Below are positions 24,633-33,854 of a stretch of 64,000 nucleotides of DNA, piece by piece. Both the position numbers and the translations under genes were made by a program. The number at the start of each line of letters is the position of its first letter. The first letter of the stretch is position 1. Source of the DNA: Pedobacter cryoconitis (lineage in GTDB: Bacteria; Bacteroidota; Bacteroidia; Sphingobacteriales; Sphingobacteriaceae); assembly GCA_019352875.1 (NCBI GenBank), contig JAAAFW010000006.1, forward strand, positions 1,146,284 to 1,210,283, read 5' to 3'. The notes beneath the pieces are model-generated. The model made no database searches and was not told where the DNA came from. It worked only from the letters and a program-made list of their open reading frames with translations.

Positions 24633-25097
24633 ATGCAAGTAGAGAAGAGAGTAACAGCATTAGTTGAAGAAAAGATTTCTGACAGACCGGAACTGTTTCT
24701 GGTTGAGGTCAGGATGTTGCCAAACAATAAGCTCATTATCCATGTAGATGGAGATGAAGGAATCAGTATTCAGGATTGCGCAGCGATCAGCAGGCACGTT
24801 GGTTTTCATTTGGAAGAAGAGAATACCATTGAAAAGGCCTACAATCTGGAAGTATCCTCTCCCGGAGTAGGCGAGCCACTGAAGCTTAAAAGACAGTATC
24901 AGAAGAATATCGGACGTGACTTAAGCGTTAAACTGTCTGACGGTCAATTAAAGGAAGGTAAACTCCTGTCAGTGGATGCAGAATTCATTACAATTGAGGA
25001 GAAAGTAAAAGAAAAAGGGAAAAAAGCTCAATTGGTTGAAACCAGTCTGAACTTTGATCATATATTAGAAACAAAGGTTTTAATTTCATTTAAATAA
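24633..25097 (+). CDS. rimP: ribosome maturation factor RimP
   Basis: 154 residues from the ATG at 24633. A TTG at 24627 is possible but less likely. The N-terminal domain contains LFLVEVRMLPNNKLIIHVDGDEGISIQDCAAISR and YNLEVSSPGVGEPL, the latter being the family signature. The C-terminal SH3-like domain follows (about 90-154). RimP assists 30S assembly. nusA begins 1 nt after its stop, as in most bacteria. Confidence 0.95.
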   Translation: MQVEKRVTALVEEKISDRPELFLVEVRMLPNNKLIIHVDGDEGISIQDCAAISRHVGFHLEEENTIEKAYNLEVSSPGVGEPLKLKRQYQKNIGRDLSVKLSDGQLKEGKLLSVDAEFITIEEKVKEKGKKAQLVETSLNFDHILETKVLISFK

Positions 25098-25098
25098 A

Positions 25099-26334
25099 AT
25101 GAGCAATATTAATTTAATCGATTCATTTCAGGAATTCAAAGAGTTCAAGAACATCGACCGTCCTACAGTAATCAGTGTACTGGAAGAAGTTTTTCGCAGT
25201 ATGCTGCGTAAAAAATACGGGACCGATGAGAATTGCGATGTAATTGTTAACCCGGACAACGGGGATTTGGAGATCTGGCGCACAAGAAAAGTAATGGAAG
25301 ACGGATTTTCGGAGGATGATGACCTGGAGATCGAATTGTCAGAAGTGAAACAACTGGATGCAGATATGGAAGTCGGTGATGACTATATCGAACAGATCAC
25401 ACTGGAAAGCTTTGGCCGTCGTGCAATTTTAGCTGCGCGTCAGACTTTGGTTTCTAAAGTTCTGGAACTGGAAAAAGACGAAATTTTCAAAAAATATAAA
25501 GACAGGGTTGGTGAAATTGTTACCGGTGAGGTATACCAGGTCTGGAAGAAAGAAACGCTGGTACTGGATGACGAAGGCAATGAGTTGCTGATGCCTAAGA
25601 CAGAGCAGATTCCTGCGGATTATTTCAAAAAAGGAGACTCTGTGAGAGCGGTGATCCTGAAAGTGGATATGATGAACAGTACACCAAAAATCATCATTTC
25701 CAGAATTGCTCCTGAATTCTTACAACGTTTGTTTGAGATTGAGGTGCCAGAGATCTTTGACGGTCTGATCACGATTAAGAAAATTGTTCGTGAACCAGGT
25801 GAACGTGCCAAGGTTGCAGTAGAGTCTTATGACGACAGAATTGACCCGGTAGGGGCATGTGTTGGTATGAAAGGTTCTCGTATCCATGGTATTGTCAGAG
25901 AATTAAAAAATGAAAATATCGACGTGATTAATTTCACAAACAATATTTCACTCTATATCACCAGGGCATTAAGTCCTGCAAAAATCACTTCCATTAAGCT
26001 GGACGATGTGACTAAACATGCTTCGGTTTATCTGAAGCCTGATCAGGTTTCACTGGCTATCGGACGTGGTGGACATAATATCAAACTTGCAGGTAAACTG
26101 ACAGGTTATGAAATCGATGTTTACCGTGAAGCAGGTGAGGAAGATGAAGATGTGGATATTGAAGAGTTCTCGGATGAGATCGATAGCTGGATCATTGACG
26201 AATTGAAAGCAATTGGTTGTGATACGGCTAGAAGCGTACTAGCTTTATCAGTGGATGAGCTGGTTAAAAGAACTGACCTGGAAGAGGAAACGATCAAAGA
26301 AGTGATCAGTATCTTGCAGTCAGAATTTGAATAA
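25099..26334 (+). CDS. nusA: transcription termination/antitermination factor NusA
   Basis: 411 residues. An N-terminal RNA-polymerase-binding domain (1-130) is followed by S1 (about 135-200, VGEIVTGEVYQVWKKETLV) and two KH domains (about 205-345, with VGACVGMKGSRIHGIVREL and SLAIGRGGHNIKLAGKLTG). A short acidic and helical tail (about 346-411) has an HhH-like pattern (SVLALSVDELVKRTDLEEETI). NusA modulates pausing, termination and antitermination. It is part of the rimP-nusA-infB cluster. Confidence 0.96.
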   Translation: MSNINLIDSFQEFKEFKNIDRPTVISVLEEVFRSMLRKKYGTDENCDVIVNPDNGDLEIWRTRKVMEDGFSEDDDLEIELSEVKQLDADMEVGDDYIEQITLESFGRRAILAARQTLVSKVLELEKDEIFKKYKDRVGEIVTGEVYQVWKKETLVLDDEGNELLMPKTEQIPADYFKKGDSVRAVILKVDMMNSTPKIIISRIAPEFLQRLFEIEVPEIFDGLITIKKIVREPGERAKVAVESYDDRIDPVGACVGMKGSRIHGIVRELKNENIDVINFTNNISLYITRALSPAKITSIKLDDVTKHASVYLKPDQVSLAIGRGGHNIKLAGKLTGYEIDVYREAGEEDEDVDIEEFSDEIDSWIIDELKAIGCDTARSVLALSVDELVKRTDLEEETIKEVISILQSEFE

Positions 26335-26345
26335 ACGTTTTCTTG

Positions 26346-26389
26346 TGAAATTGTCTGATGTTGCCACAGGCAGGTGTCAGACAGTTTCA
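26346..26389 (+). promoter_or_regulatory. stem-loop between nusA and infB
   Basis: A 13-bp stem (TGAAATTGTCTGA with TCAGACAGTTTCA, one G-U pair) and an inner TGCC/GGCA. No T-run follows, so it is unlikely to be a strong terminator. It may protect or process the nusA-infB mRNA. Confidence 0.45.
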
Positions 26390-26520
26390 ACATAGTTAAA
26401 AACAAATAAATACGGAAATAGGGCAGGCTTTTATACCTTTTTAAAAAGAGGAATTAGGCATGCTAAAGCCTTAAACCGATAAAATCAATTTGTAAAGGAT
26501 GAAAAAACAAGAATAAACGT

Positions 26521-26528
26521 TACTTTTG
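26521..26528 (+). promoter_or_regulatory. -7 element for infB
   Basis: TACTTTTG, 29 nt before the infB ATG. The nearest TTG is 28 nt upstream, longer than ideal. It suggests infB can be transcribed separately. Confidence 0.45.
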
Positions 26529-26557
26529 TATAAGAATTAAGAAAAAATAGGATATCA

Positions 26558-29500
26558 ATGTCAGACGACAAACCAATAATTTTATTTAAGGCAGTTAAGG
26601 AACTTAACGTAGGGATAGCTACGGCCGTTGAGTTTTTAGAAAAGAAAGGCTTTTCTGTTGAGAATAAACCCACTACTAAACTCTCCCGTGACATGTATAA
26701 TGCATTGCTCAAAGAGTTTCAGGGAGATAAAATCGTAAAAGAAGAAGCCAATCAGATTGTTATTGGTAAAATTCGTCGTGATGAACCGGAAGTAACTGAG
26801 AAAGTTGCTGAGGCACCTAGAAAAAATGTGGAATTTGAAAATGAAGGCATTTTAGTTAAAAACCTTCATACATATACGCCTCCTGCTGTTGAGAAACAGA
26901 AAGAAGAGGCTCCGGCTCCTGTTCAGGAAACAGCAGCGGAAAAAGAACCTGAAAAAGCAGACGATGCAGCAATTAAAGGTGTCAAGATAGTTGGGAAAAT
27001 TAATCTTGATGAATTGAATGCGAAAACACGCCCTGCTAAAAAAGAAGAGGCTCCTGCAGCTAAACCTGTTCAGACTGAAGCGGCTCCGGCAGCTCCGGTA
27101 CCGGAACCGGTTAAAGTGGTAGAAGAAACTCCTAAGGCAGAAGCGCCAAAAGCTGAGGAAGCAGTTAAGCCGGTTGAGAAACCTGCAGCAGAACCTGCGC
27201 CAAAAGCTGAAACACCTCAGCCTGCAGCACCAATCAAAACAGAAGAAAAACCCAAACCTGTGGAATCACCCGTTGCTAAAGCAGAGCCGGTGAAAGAAAA
27301 CCAAGCGCCTAAACCTACCCAGCCTGAAGAGGTTGAGGTTATAAAAGCCCGATCGGTTAAACTTTCCGGACCTAACATTATTGGTAAAATTGTCTTGCCG
27401 ACAACACCAGAACGTAAGTCACAACCTGTGGCTTCTTCCGGTGACAGCAATGACGCCAAAAGAAAACGTAAGCGTAAAAAGACGCCAGGCGCACCCGGTC
27501 ATACCGGTACAGGCCAGAATCAGTCCGGTAGTGGACAAAGTGGTAACAGTGCAGCACCAGCAAGACCAGCAGGAGCTCCTACATTTACCAACAGACCTGA
27601 TTTTCGAAACAACACGAATAATACGGCTAACAGGCCGAATTTCAGAAATAGCAAACCTGGAGGAGGCCCTAAAGAGGAGCCGACTGAAAAGGAAATCCAG
27701 GATCAGATTAAAGCAACACTTGCACGTTTAAGCGGAGCAGGTAAGTCAGGTAAATTTGCACAGCGTGCGAAATTACGCCGTGGAAAACGTGACGACGTTG
27801 CTTTATCAGCTGAGGAAGCAGCTATGGAGCAGGAGCTTCAGTCTAAAGTACTGAGAGTAACTGAATTCGTAACTGCAAATGAACTGGCCAGCATGATGGA
27901 TGTACAGGTAACCAAAATTATCGGAACCTGTATGAGTCTTGGTATGTTTGTTTCCATTAATCAGCGTCTGGATGCAGAAACATTAACTATTGTAGCCGAT
28001 GAGTTCGGTTATGAAATCCAGTTTGTGAAACCAGATGATGAAAGTGACAGCATTATTGAAGAAGCAGATGCTCCTGAAGATTTAATTCCAAGAGCACCGA
28101 TTGTTACGATCATGGGTCACGTCGATCACGGTAAAACTTCCCTGCTGGATTATATCAGGAAAGCTAATGTTGTAGCCGGTGAGGCAGGGGGTATTACCCA
28201 GCATATCGGTGCCTATATGGTAACCACTCCGACAGGTAAACAAGTAACATTCCTGGATACACCGGGTCACGAAGCCTTTACGGCGATGCGTGCACGTGGT
28301 GCGAAAGTAGCAGATATTGCAATTATCGTTATTGCAGCGGATGATGCTGTGATGCCTCAGACAAAAGAGGCAATCAGTCATGCGCAGGCAGCAGGAGTTC
28401 CATTGGTATTTGCCTTTACAAAAATTGACAAACCAGGTGCTAACTCAGATAAAATCCGTGAGCAGTTATCTATCATGAATATCCTGGTTGAGGATTGGGG
28501 CGGCAAGTTCCAGTCTCAGGAGATCTCAGGTAAGAGCGGTTTAAATGTAGACCTGTTACTGGATAAAGTATTACTTGAAGCTGAATTGCTGGAATTAACA
28601 GCAAATCCTAATAAACGTGCAACCGGTAGTGTAATTGAAGCAACTCTGGATAAGGGTCGTGGTATTGTAACTACAGTTCTGGTACAGGCAGGAACACTGA
28701 AAGTTGGTGATCCGATCCTGGCAGGAAGTTACAGCGGACGCGTAAAAGCATTGTTCAACGAACGTGGGCAGAAAGTTCCTCAGGCAGGCCCGTCAGTACC
28801 AGTTCAGGTATTGGGTATGCAGGGCGCACCTACTGCAGGTGATAAGTTTAATGCAGTAGAGAGTGAATCTGAAGCAAGAGAAATTGCTAATAAGCGTTTA
28901 CAGTTAATGCGTGAGCAAGGACTGAGAACTCAGAAACATATTACTTTAGATGAGATCGGTCGTCGTCTGGCTATCGGTAACTTTAAAGAACTGAACCTGA
29001 TCGTTAAAGGTGACGTGGATGGTTCAATCGAGGCACTAGCCGATTCATTACTGAAACTGTCTACTGAAGAAATTCAGATTAACATTATCAGTAAAGCAGT
29101 TGGTCAGATCTCTGAATCTGATGTATTGCTGGCTTCGGCTTCTGATGCAATTATCATTGGATTCCAGGTACGTCCTTCTTCAGGTGCAAGAAAGCTTGCT
29201 GAAGCAGAACAAATTGATATCCGTTTATACTCGATCATCTATGACGCGATCAATGAGATCAAGGCAGCGATGGAAGGTATGCTTGCCCCTGAATTCCAGG
29301 AGAAAATTACGGCTAACGTCGAAATTAGAGATACCTTTAAGATCACTAAAGTTGGTACAATCGCAGGATGTATGGTACTTGACGGAACAATTACACGTAA
29401 CAGTAAGATCCGTATCGTCAGAGATGGTGTGGTTATCTACACCGGCGAGCTGGCTTCACTGAAACGTTATAAAGATGATGTGAAAGAAGTATCCAGAGGT

Positions 29501-29596
29501 TACGAATGTGGTCTAAACATTCAGAACTTTAATAATATTGAAGTTGGAGATATTGTTGAAGCCTACGAACAGGTTGAAGTAAAGAGAAAGCTATAA
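26558..29596 (+). CDS. infB: translation initiation factor IF-2
   Basis: 1012 residues. A small N-terminal IF2-N domain (1-60) is followed by a long Pro/Ala/Glu/Lys linker and a basic KRKRKRKK patch (60-400), a second IF2-N-like domain (about 425-490), then the GTPase core with GHVDHGKTS (near 517), DTPGHEAF and the G4 motif [10 protein letters not shown]-Tu-like domain II, the IF-2 middle domain and the fMet-tRNA-binding C-terminal domain (ending VEVKRKL) complete it. It brings fMet-tRNA to the 30S subunit. The repetitive linker produces long spurious frames in other phases. Confidence 0.97.
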   Translation: MSDDKPIILFKAVKELNVGIATAVEFLEKKGFSVENKPTTKLSRDMYNALLKEFQGDKIVKEEANQIVIGKIRRDEPEVTEKVAEAPRKNVEFENEGILVKNLHTYTPPAVEKQKEEAPAPVQETAAEKEPEKADDAAIKGVKIVGKINLDELNAKTRPAKKEEAPAAKPVQTEAAPAAPVPEPVKVVEETPKAEAPKAEEAVKPVEKPAAEPAPKAETPQPAAPIKTEEKPKPVESPVAKAEPVKENQAPKPTQPEEVEVIKARSVKLSGPNIIGKIVLPTTPERKSQPVASSGDSNDAKRKRKRKKTPGAPGHTGTGQNQSGSGQSGNSAAPARPAGAPTFTNRPDFRNNTNNTANRPNFRNSKPGGGPKEEPTEKEIQDQIKATLARLSGAGKSGKFAQRAKLRRGKRDDVALSAEEAAMEQELQSKVLRVTEFVTANELASMMDVQVTKIIGTCMSLGMFVSINQRLDAETLTIVADEFGYEIQFVKPDDESDSIIEEADAPEDLIPRAPIVTIMGHVDHGKTSLLDYIRKANVVAGEAGGITQHIGAYMVTTPTGKQVTFLDTPGHEAFTAMRARGAKVADIAIIVIAADDAVMPQTKEAISHAQAAGVPLVFAFTKIDKPGANSDKIREQLSIMNILVEDWGGKFQSQEISGKSGLNVDLLLDKVLLEAELLELTANPNKRATGSVIEATLDKGRGIVTTVLVQAGTLKVGDPILAGSYSGRVKALFNERGQKVPQAGPSVPVQVLGMQGAPTAGDKFNAVESESEAREIANKRLQLMREQGLRTQKHITLDEIGRRLAIGNFKELNLIVKGDVDGSIEALADSLLKLSTEEIQINIISKAVGQISESDVLLASASDAIIIGFQVRPSSGARKLAEAEQIDIRLYSIIYDAINEIKAAMEGMLAPEFQEKITANVEIRDTFKITKVGTIAGCMVLDGTITRNSKIRIVRDGVVIYTGELASLKRYKDDVKEVSRGYECGLNIQNFNNIEVGDIVEAYEQVEVKRKL

Positions 29597-29617
29597 TAAG
29601 CTTTTAAATACTATAAA

Positions 29618-29654
29618 AAAGCCCTGTAGTTTTAATACTGCGGGGCTTTTTTTT
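29618..29654. terminator. bidirectional terminator between infB and the glycan cluster
   Basis: AAAGCCCTGTAGT pairs with ACTGCGGGGCTTT (two G-U pairs) with A-run and T-run flanks. It serves both infB and the convergent glycosyltransferase operon. Confidence 0.8.
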
Positions 29655-29669
29655 ATTTTTAAGGTGAAC

Positions 29670-30683
29670 TTAACGGTTAAAGAGTGCCTGTTTTGTTAGT
29701 TTACGGATTTGTTTGGGGGTAACAAATGACCATTCGAACAGCTCGTTCTTAAAATAGAGGCTGAAAATATTCTTGTTGCTTTTTTGTCTGACGATCGCGA
29801 ACCATTTTTCGAATAATATTTCGTTGAAACGTTGCTCGGGATATAATTTAACCTTTGTATTCCTCTCTTTAAGGACTTCTAACAGCTTAAGATATCCAGA
29901 AGGGTGTTTGCCTTTAAATGTATGACAAATGATCTCGTGATGTAACCTGATCAGGGTTTCGTCGCGGGGAATTCCCAGGTTCAAATGCATTTCGCTAATG
30001 ATGTCTTTTTCTGCAGCAACCATACGGTCAGATTGCAATGTTGATATATTCGTGTCGTGTACTCTGTAAGATACGAGCACGTGATCTAAGTTTGCAACAC
30101 CATATTTTAGCGAAATCCGGTAGCTTAATTCAAAGTCTTCAGCAGGAGCGAAATTTCTATAGCCGCCAACGGCTAACATTGTTTTTCTGTTCATCATTAA
30201 GGATGAATTGATAAAGGGATTGCCGAACAGCAGGTGAATGCCCATATCCTGCACTGCTCCGGTTTCAATCTGCATAAATCCGGTTTCTGCTCCCTTCTCA
30301 TCAATGATGCATGCATGTCCGCCGCATAAATGAACTTCTGGGTGACTTTCGAAATAAGCTACCTGCAGCTTCAGCCTGTCGGGGGCAGCTATGTCATCAC
30401 TATCCAGTATTGCGTAGTAGGTGCCCTTAGCCTGCTGGATGCCGAGCTCTCTCGTGTAACTTAACCCCTTATTCGTTTTATTGCTAATCAATCTGATTCT
30501 GGAGTCATTAAACTGCTCTATAATGGCTAAGGTTGCGTCTGTAGACCCATCATTGACGATGAGTAACTCAAAATCGGAGTAGCTCTGATCCAGTACACTT
30601 TGGATGGAATCTTTAATGTAAAGCTCTCCATTATAAACTGCCATAAATACGGTAACGTGTGGTTCGCTTACATTTTTATCCAT
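29670..30683 (-). CDS. glycosyltransferase family 2
   Basis: 337 residues. A GT-A fold with VTVFMAVYNGELYI at the N-terminus, NDGSTD (44-49), the metal-binding DSDD (94-97) and AEDFELSYRI (near 180) as the acceptor/base region. It transfers a sugar from a nucleotide donor to a growing glycan. The sugar is unknown. It is last in the minus-strand cluster and overlaps the fucosyltransferase gene by 16 nt, so they are translationally coupled. Confidence 0.9.
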   Translation of the reverse strand: MDKNVSEPHVTVFMAVYNGELYIKDSIQSVLDQSYSDFELLIVNDGSTDATLAIIEQFNDSRIRLISNKTNKGLSYTRELGIQQAKGTYYAILDSDDIAAPDRLKLQVAYFESHPEVHLCGGHACIIDEKGAETGFMQIETGAVQDMGIHLLFGNPFINSSLMMNRKTMLAVGGYRNFAPAEDFELSYRISLKYGVANLDHVLVSYRVHDTNISTLQSDRMVAAEKDIISEMHLNLGIPRDETLIRLHHEIICHTFKGKHPSGYLKLLEVLKERNTKVKLYPEQRFNEILFEKWFAIVRQKSNKNIFSLYFKNELFEWSFVTPKQIRKLTKQALFNR

Positions 30684-31522
30684 TTTTCGGGTATGATTTG
30701 ATTGGTATCATTATTATTGGTCCATTTTTCCGGACCAATTACAATCTTATTTGGGTTTTCATTTAACCATGCAGCCCACCAGCTGAAACTGCTGTTCGCG
30801 ATGATATTATGTTTGCAGGAACTCATCAGCTGCATATCTATATGACTATTGCCGCCATCATTTCCCGAAATATAGAATTTCGGACCATCGAAATCAAGAT
30901 GCTCTCTGCACCACTGAAGATCGTCGGAGAAAATATAGAATACAGGATTTTCAAGCGAGGCACTCATTTTACTAATTGCCTTTTTATAATAATCAAGGGA
31001 ACACAGACCCCCTAAAAGCTCGTCCTTAAGGTAATCACCCCTTCTGATATGCACCGATACGCTGGTCGTGCTCTTAATCGACTGCATATAGCTGGTATTA
31101 TCTTCGTTCAGTAGATTATTAAACCTGAATTCAGCCCGTATTTTTTTTTCTATATCTATAAAATAACCTTGATTCTGCCAATATCCCCAATACAACATGG
31201 GTTTTTTGTTATGGAGTATATCCTGGTCGAAAGCGAAAAAATTATCCTCGACCTTGTAGGTGTTTTTTAACATTAAAACTCTTCGCACTTTGCGGTATAT
31301 CCAGGATCTGATATGAGGACTATACAGATTTACGGTGAAAAGCGACGCCTGGGGAGGATGAATACCAAATACCCGGGTTAGTTCGAAGCCGTTATGGAGC
31401 GTATAATTCTCGTATCCGGATAAATCTGTTTTGACAGATTTATGCCGGTGAGATAAAGCCAGATAAAAAGCATACTGAAACATCTGATTTCCCAGACCGC
31501 CCAGGATTTTGACTACTTTCAT
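30668..31522 (-). CDS. alpha-1,2-fucosyltransferase-like protein, GT11
   Basis: 284 residues. It has the GT11 layout: GGLGNQMFQYA at 8-18, the GDP-fucose-binding HIRRGDY at 158-164, FSDDLQWC (about 198-205), and a final motif MQLMSSCKHNIIANSSFSWW (230-249). These enzymes add fucose in alpha-1,2 linkage to galactose in O-antigens and capsules, sometimes mimicking host H antigen. It overlaps the next glycosyltransferase by 16 nt. GDP-fucose synthesis genes are not in the window. Confidence 0.9.
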   Translation of the reverse strand: MKVVKILGGLGNQMFQYAFYLALSHRHKSVKTDLSGYENYTLHNGFELTRVFGIHPPQASLFTVNLYSPHIRSWIYRKVRRVLMLKNTYKVEDNFFAFDQDILHNKKPMLYWGYWQNQGYFIDIEKKIRAEFRFNNLLNEDNTSYMQSIKSTTSVSVHIRRGDYLKDELLGGLCSLDYYKKAISKMSASLENPVFYIFSDDLQWCREHLDFDGPKFYISGNDGGNSHIDMQLMSSCKHNIIANSSFSWWAAWLNENPNKIVIGPEKWTNNNDTNQIIPEKWIKM

Positions 31523-31553
31523 TTTAAAAGAGATTATAGGGGCAAACGGATTA

Positions 31554-32726
31554 TTACACAGGTATTGACTCTAGAATGGTTTTTCGATAAGCATTTGCGA
31601 AATTTTCGAACGAAAATTCCCGTTTGACTGTATCATATGCATTTTGACTTACTTTTTCCAGTTCGCTCCTTTTCTGCAGGAGTTCAGTGAATTTTAGCAC
31701 AAAACTGGCAATAATTTGATCTTCATCAACAGGGTTTTTAATAAGGTAACCGTTGCCTTTATGTTCACCAATGTAAGCATTCAGCTCTCCTACCTCGGTA
31801 GAGATTGGTATAAGTCCAAAACTCATTCCTTCTAAAATTACCATAGGAAGCCCCTCTCTTCTTGAAGTCAATAAAACTACGTGAGCTCTTTTGTAAAATT
31901 CATTTAAGACGGACTTATCATAGATGGCACCAGCTAGCTGGATGTTCTGAGGCATATCTTCCGAGTCTTCGAAATCGCCAATTACGGTGAATTTAAGTGG
32001 TAAAGCTAATTTTTGACATCTTTCAGCAATTGACTTAACGATATGGAATCTTTTCTCGGGGCTGTTTCTTGCGACAAAAAGAACCTCGAGAATACCGTTA
32101 AAATCCTTTTTCTGAAAAGGTTGTTCAATGTCAACAAAATTAGGAATGATCTCGACGCGTTCTAGATAGCTTTCCTCTATATGATTCTCTGCATAATGAT
32201 TTTTGAGCTGCTCTAATAATTTTTCGCCAAGTACAATTCTCTTGTCGATTCGCCGTGTATAAGGTAAACTACGCCATTCAGAACCTTGTTTAAAATCAGC
32301 AAAATTGTGGAGGAGATCTATAATTGTTACGTGTGGTTCCAAAAGCGGAATCATCTCATATAAGAACTCACTATTACCTCCAAAAACGACTGGCGATTTT
32401 TGCTTGTTGATCATTTTAGCCAGCTTTTTGTACATGTGTTTTTTATAACTGACCTTTTCTGCCCATCTACCCAGATTAATAACTGTAGAATTGGATTCAA
32501 ATTCGTTTTTAAAGCCCTCGTTTCCGGATTTGGTCGTAATAAAACAGATAGGGTCCAAGGCCTTAAATAATTTTAGAAGGCTGATATGTACACGTTCTGC
32601 TCCTCCAAATGCCCAGGTGTAAAAGAAGAAGAACAATTTTCTTTCTTTATTAAGTCCTGTATGTATTCTTGGATAATCTAAAAGTGCAGTGAAATTACTA
32701 TAAGATCGTTTTATTTTTTTTATCAT
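31554..32726 (-). CDS. glycosyltransferase family 4
   Basis: 390 residues, GT-B fold. The C-terminal half carries the GT4 hallmarks: LEVLFVARNSPEKRFH (donor-domain start), and the E-x7-E motif in REGLPMVILEGMSFGLIPIS (near residue 290). The N-terminal acceptor domain has WAFGGAERVHISLLKLF. It is a retaining transferase acting on a surface glycan. The gene and its neighbours look more AT-rich than the flanking housekeeping genes, as usual for such clusters. Confidence 0.9.
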   Translation of the reverse strand: MIKKIKRSYSNFTALLDYPRIHTGLNKERKLFFFFYTWAFGGAERVHISLLKLFKALDPICFITTKSGNEGFKNEFESNSTVINLGRWAEKVSYKKHMYKKLAKMINKQKSPVVFGGNSEFLYEMIPLLEPHVTIIDLLHNFADFKQGSEWRSLPYTRRIDKRIVLGEKLLEQLKNHYAENHIEESYLERVEIIPNFVDIEQPFQKKDFNGILEVLFVARNSPEKRFHIVKSIAERCQKLALPLKFTVIGDFEDSEDMPQNIQLAGAIYDKSVLNEFYKRAHVVLLTSRREGLPMVILEGMSFGLIPISTEVGELNAYIGEHKGNGYLIKNPVDEDQIIASFVLKFTELLQKRSELEKVSQNAYDTVKREFSFENFANAYRKTILESIPV

Positions 32727-32775
32727 ATTATCCTTATTAAAGCTGTAACCCTTAGCCGTCCAGCGTAATTATAAT

Positions 32776-33738
32776 TTAGTCATTCTGAATAAATGCCTTA
32801 ATCCTTTTAGATATGTCATCCGTAGGGATGTCGAAAGGGAGCAAATGAAATAAAATATTTCTGGCTTTTTCGGTACGTCTTTTTGAAAAAGCAAAGAGAA
32901 GTCTAAATGGTATAGCCAATAAAAGCTTCGTCCGGTTAAAAGATCTTCCTGTATTCATGTGAACTTTGATGGCAACATAATACTTTAGAAGAATGGCGTC
33001 GGAATCCCTGAAACCTTTAACTAACTGGTCTCTGAATTCAATATTAAGTTTGTGAGCTCCAATAAAATGCTGATAAACCAGCCGATCATCATAATATAGT
33101 TTGTAACCTTTCAGAGTAAGCCGAAGGCAATATTCCGTATCTTCTGCTGATAGAACATTAACTTCACTCTCCACCAGAAAGGATTGATAATCTTTATACA
33201 TGTTAAGGTAGACTGATCGTCTGGTTACCAGACCTGCACCCCATAGCCTCGATCCAGGTTTAAGTATTCCATTCTTATCTGCCTGAGGTCCGGTTGCATA
33301 ATCTTGACTATGTGCTGCAAACCAATCAGGGAGTTCAGACGCATCAGTTGCAGGAATGCCCCGGCCACCAGCGGCTGCAACTTCGGGCATCGTATGGAGA
33401 ATGTTATATGCTTTTTCTATATAGTCAGGTGCAAGCCAGTTATCATCATCGCATATAATCAGAAATTCATATTCTGCAGCCTGGATCGCCTTCTGGAGCG
33501 CGAATAATTTACCTGGCTTGGATTCTTTAATGATTCTGAATGGGATATTTTCGGGAGAATTGGCATTCCAGATGGTTTCTGCTATTTTAATGGTGTCGTC
33601 AGAAGACCCGTTGTCTGCCAAAATTACCTCCCAGTGAATGGATGGAGATACTATTTGCTGTGCGATATGAATTATTGTTTGACTCAGTCTTGCCGCCCCA
33701 TTATGGGTGCAGATAATAATCGTCATTCCGTTTTTCAT
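32776..33738 (-). CDS. glycosyltransferase family 2
   Basis: 320 residues. GT-A features: TIIICTHNGAARL, ADNGSSDDT (41-49), the acidic CDDDNW (96-101), WGAGLVTRRSVY, and AEDTEYCLRL as the general-base region. The C-terminal part has amphipathic, basic segments (SKRRTEKAR) that may lie on the inner membrane. Donor and acceptor are unknown. It sits between the ABC exporter and the GT4 gene. Confidence 0.88.
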   Translation of the reverse strand: MKNGMTIIICTHNGAARLSQTIIHIAQQIVSPSIHWEVILADNGSSDDTIKIAETIWNANSPENIPFRIIKESKPGKLFALQKAIQAAEYEFLIICDDDNWLAPDYIEKAYNILHTMPEVAAAGGRGIPATDASELPDWFAAHSQDYATGPQADKNGILKPGSRLWGAGLVTRRSVYLNMYKDYQSFLVESEVNVLSAEDTEYCLRLTLKGYKLYYDDRLVYQHFIGAHKLNIEFRDQLVKGFRDSDAILLKYYVAIKVHMNTGRSFNRTKLLLAIPFRLLFAFSKRRTEKARNILFHLLPFDIPTDDISKRIKAFIQND

Positions 33739-33854
33739 GTACTTTATTTATTTCTAATAACCCCAAACTTTTTGGCGTAGTTAGCTTAGTCGTCTATTTT
33801 TAGGTTAATTTAGGTTTCCACATTTAGAAGGGAAGAGGAATTCGCGCCGCTGTG

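Noticed and set aside
27378-27731. Long frames on both strands inside infB
   Set aside because: They arise from the repetitive Pro/Ala/Lys linker of IF-2 and are shadows of that gene.
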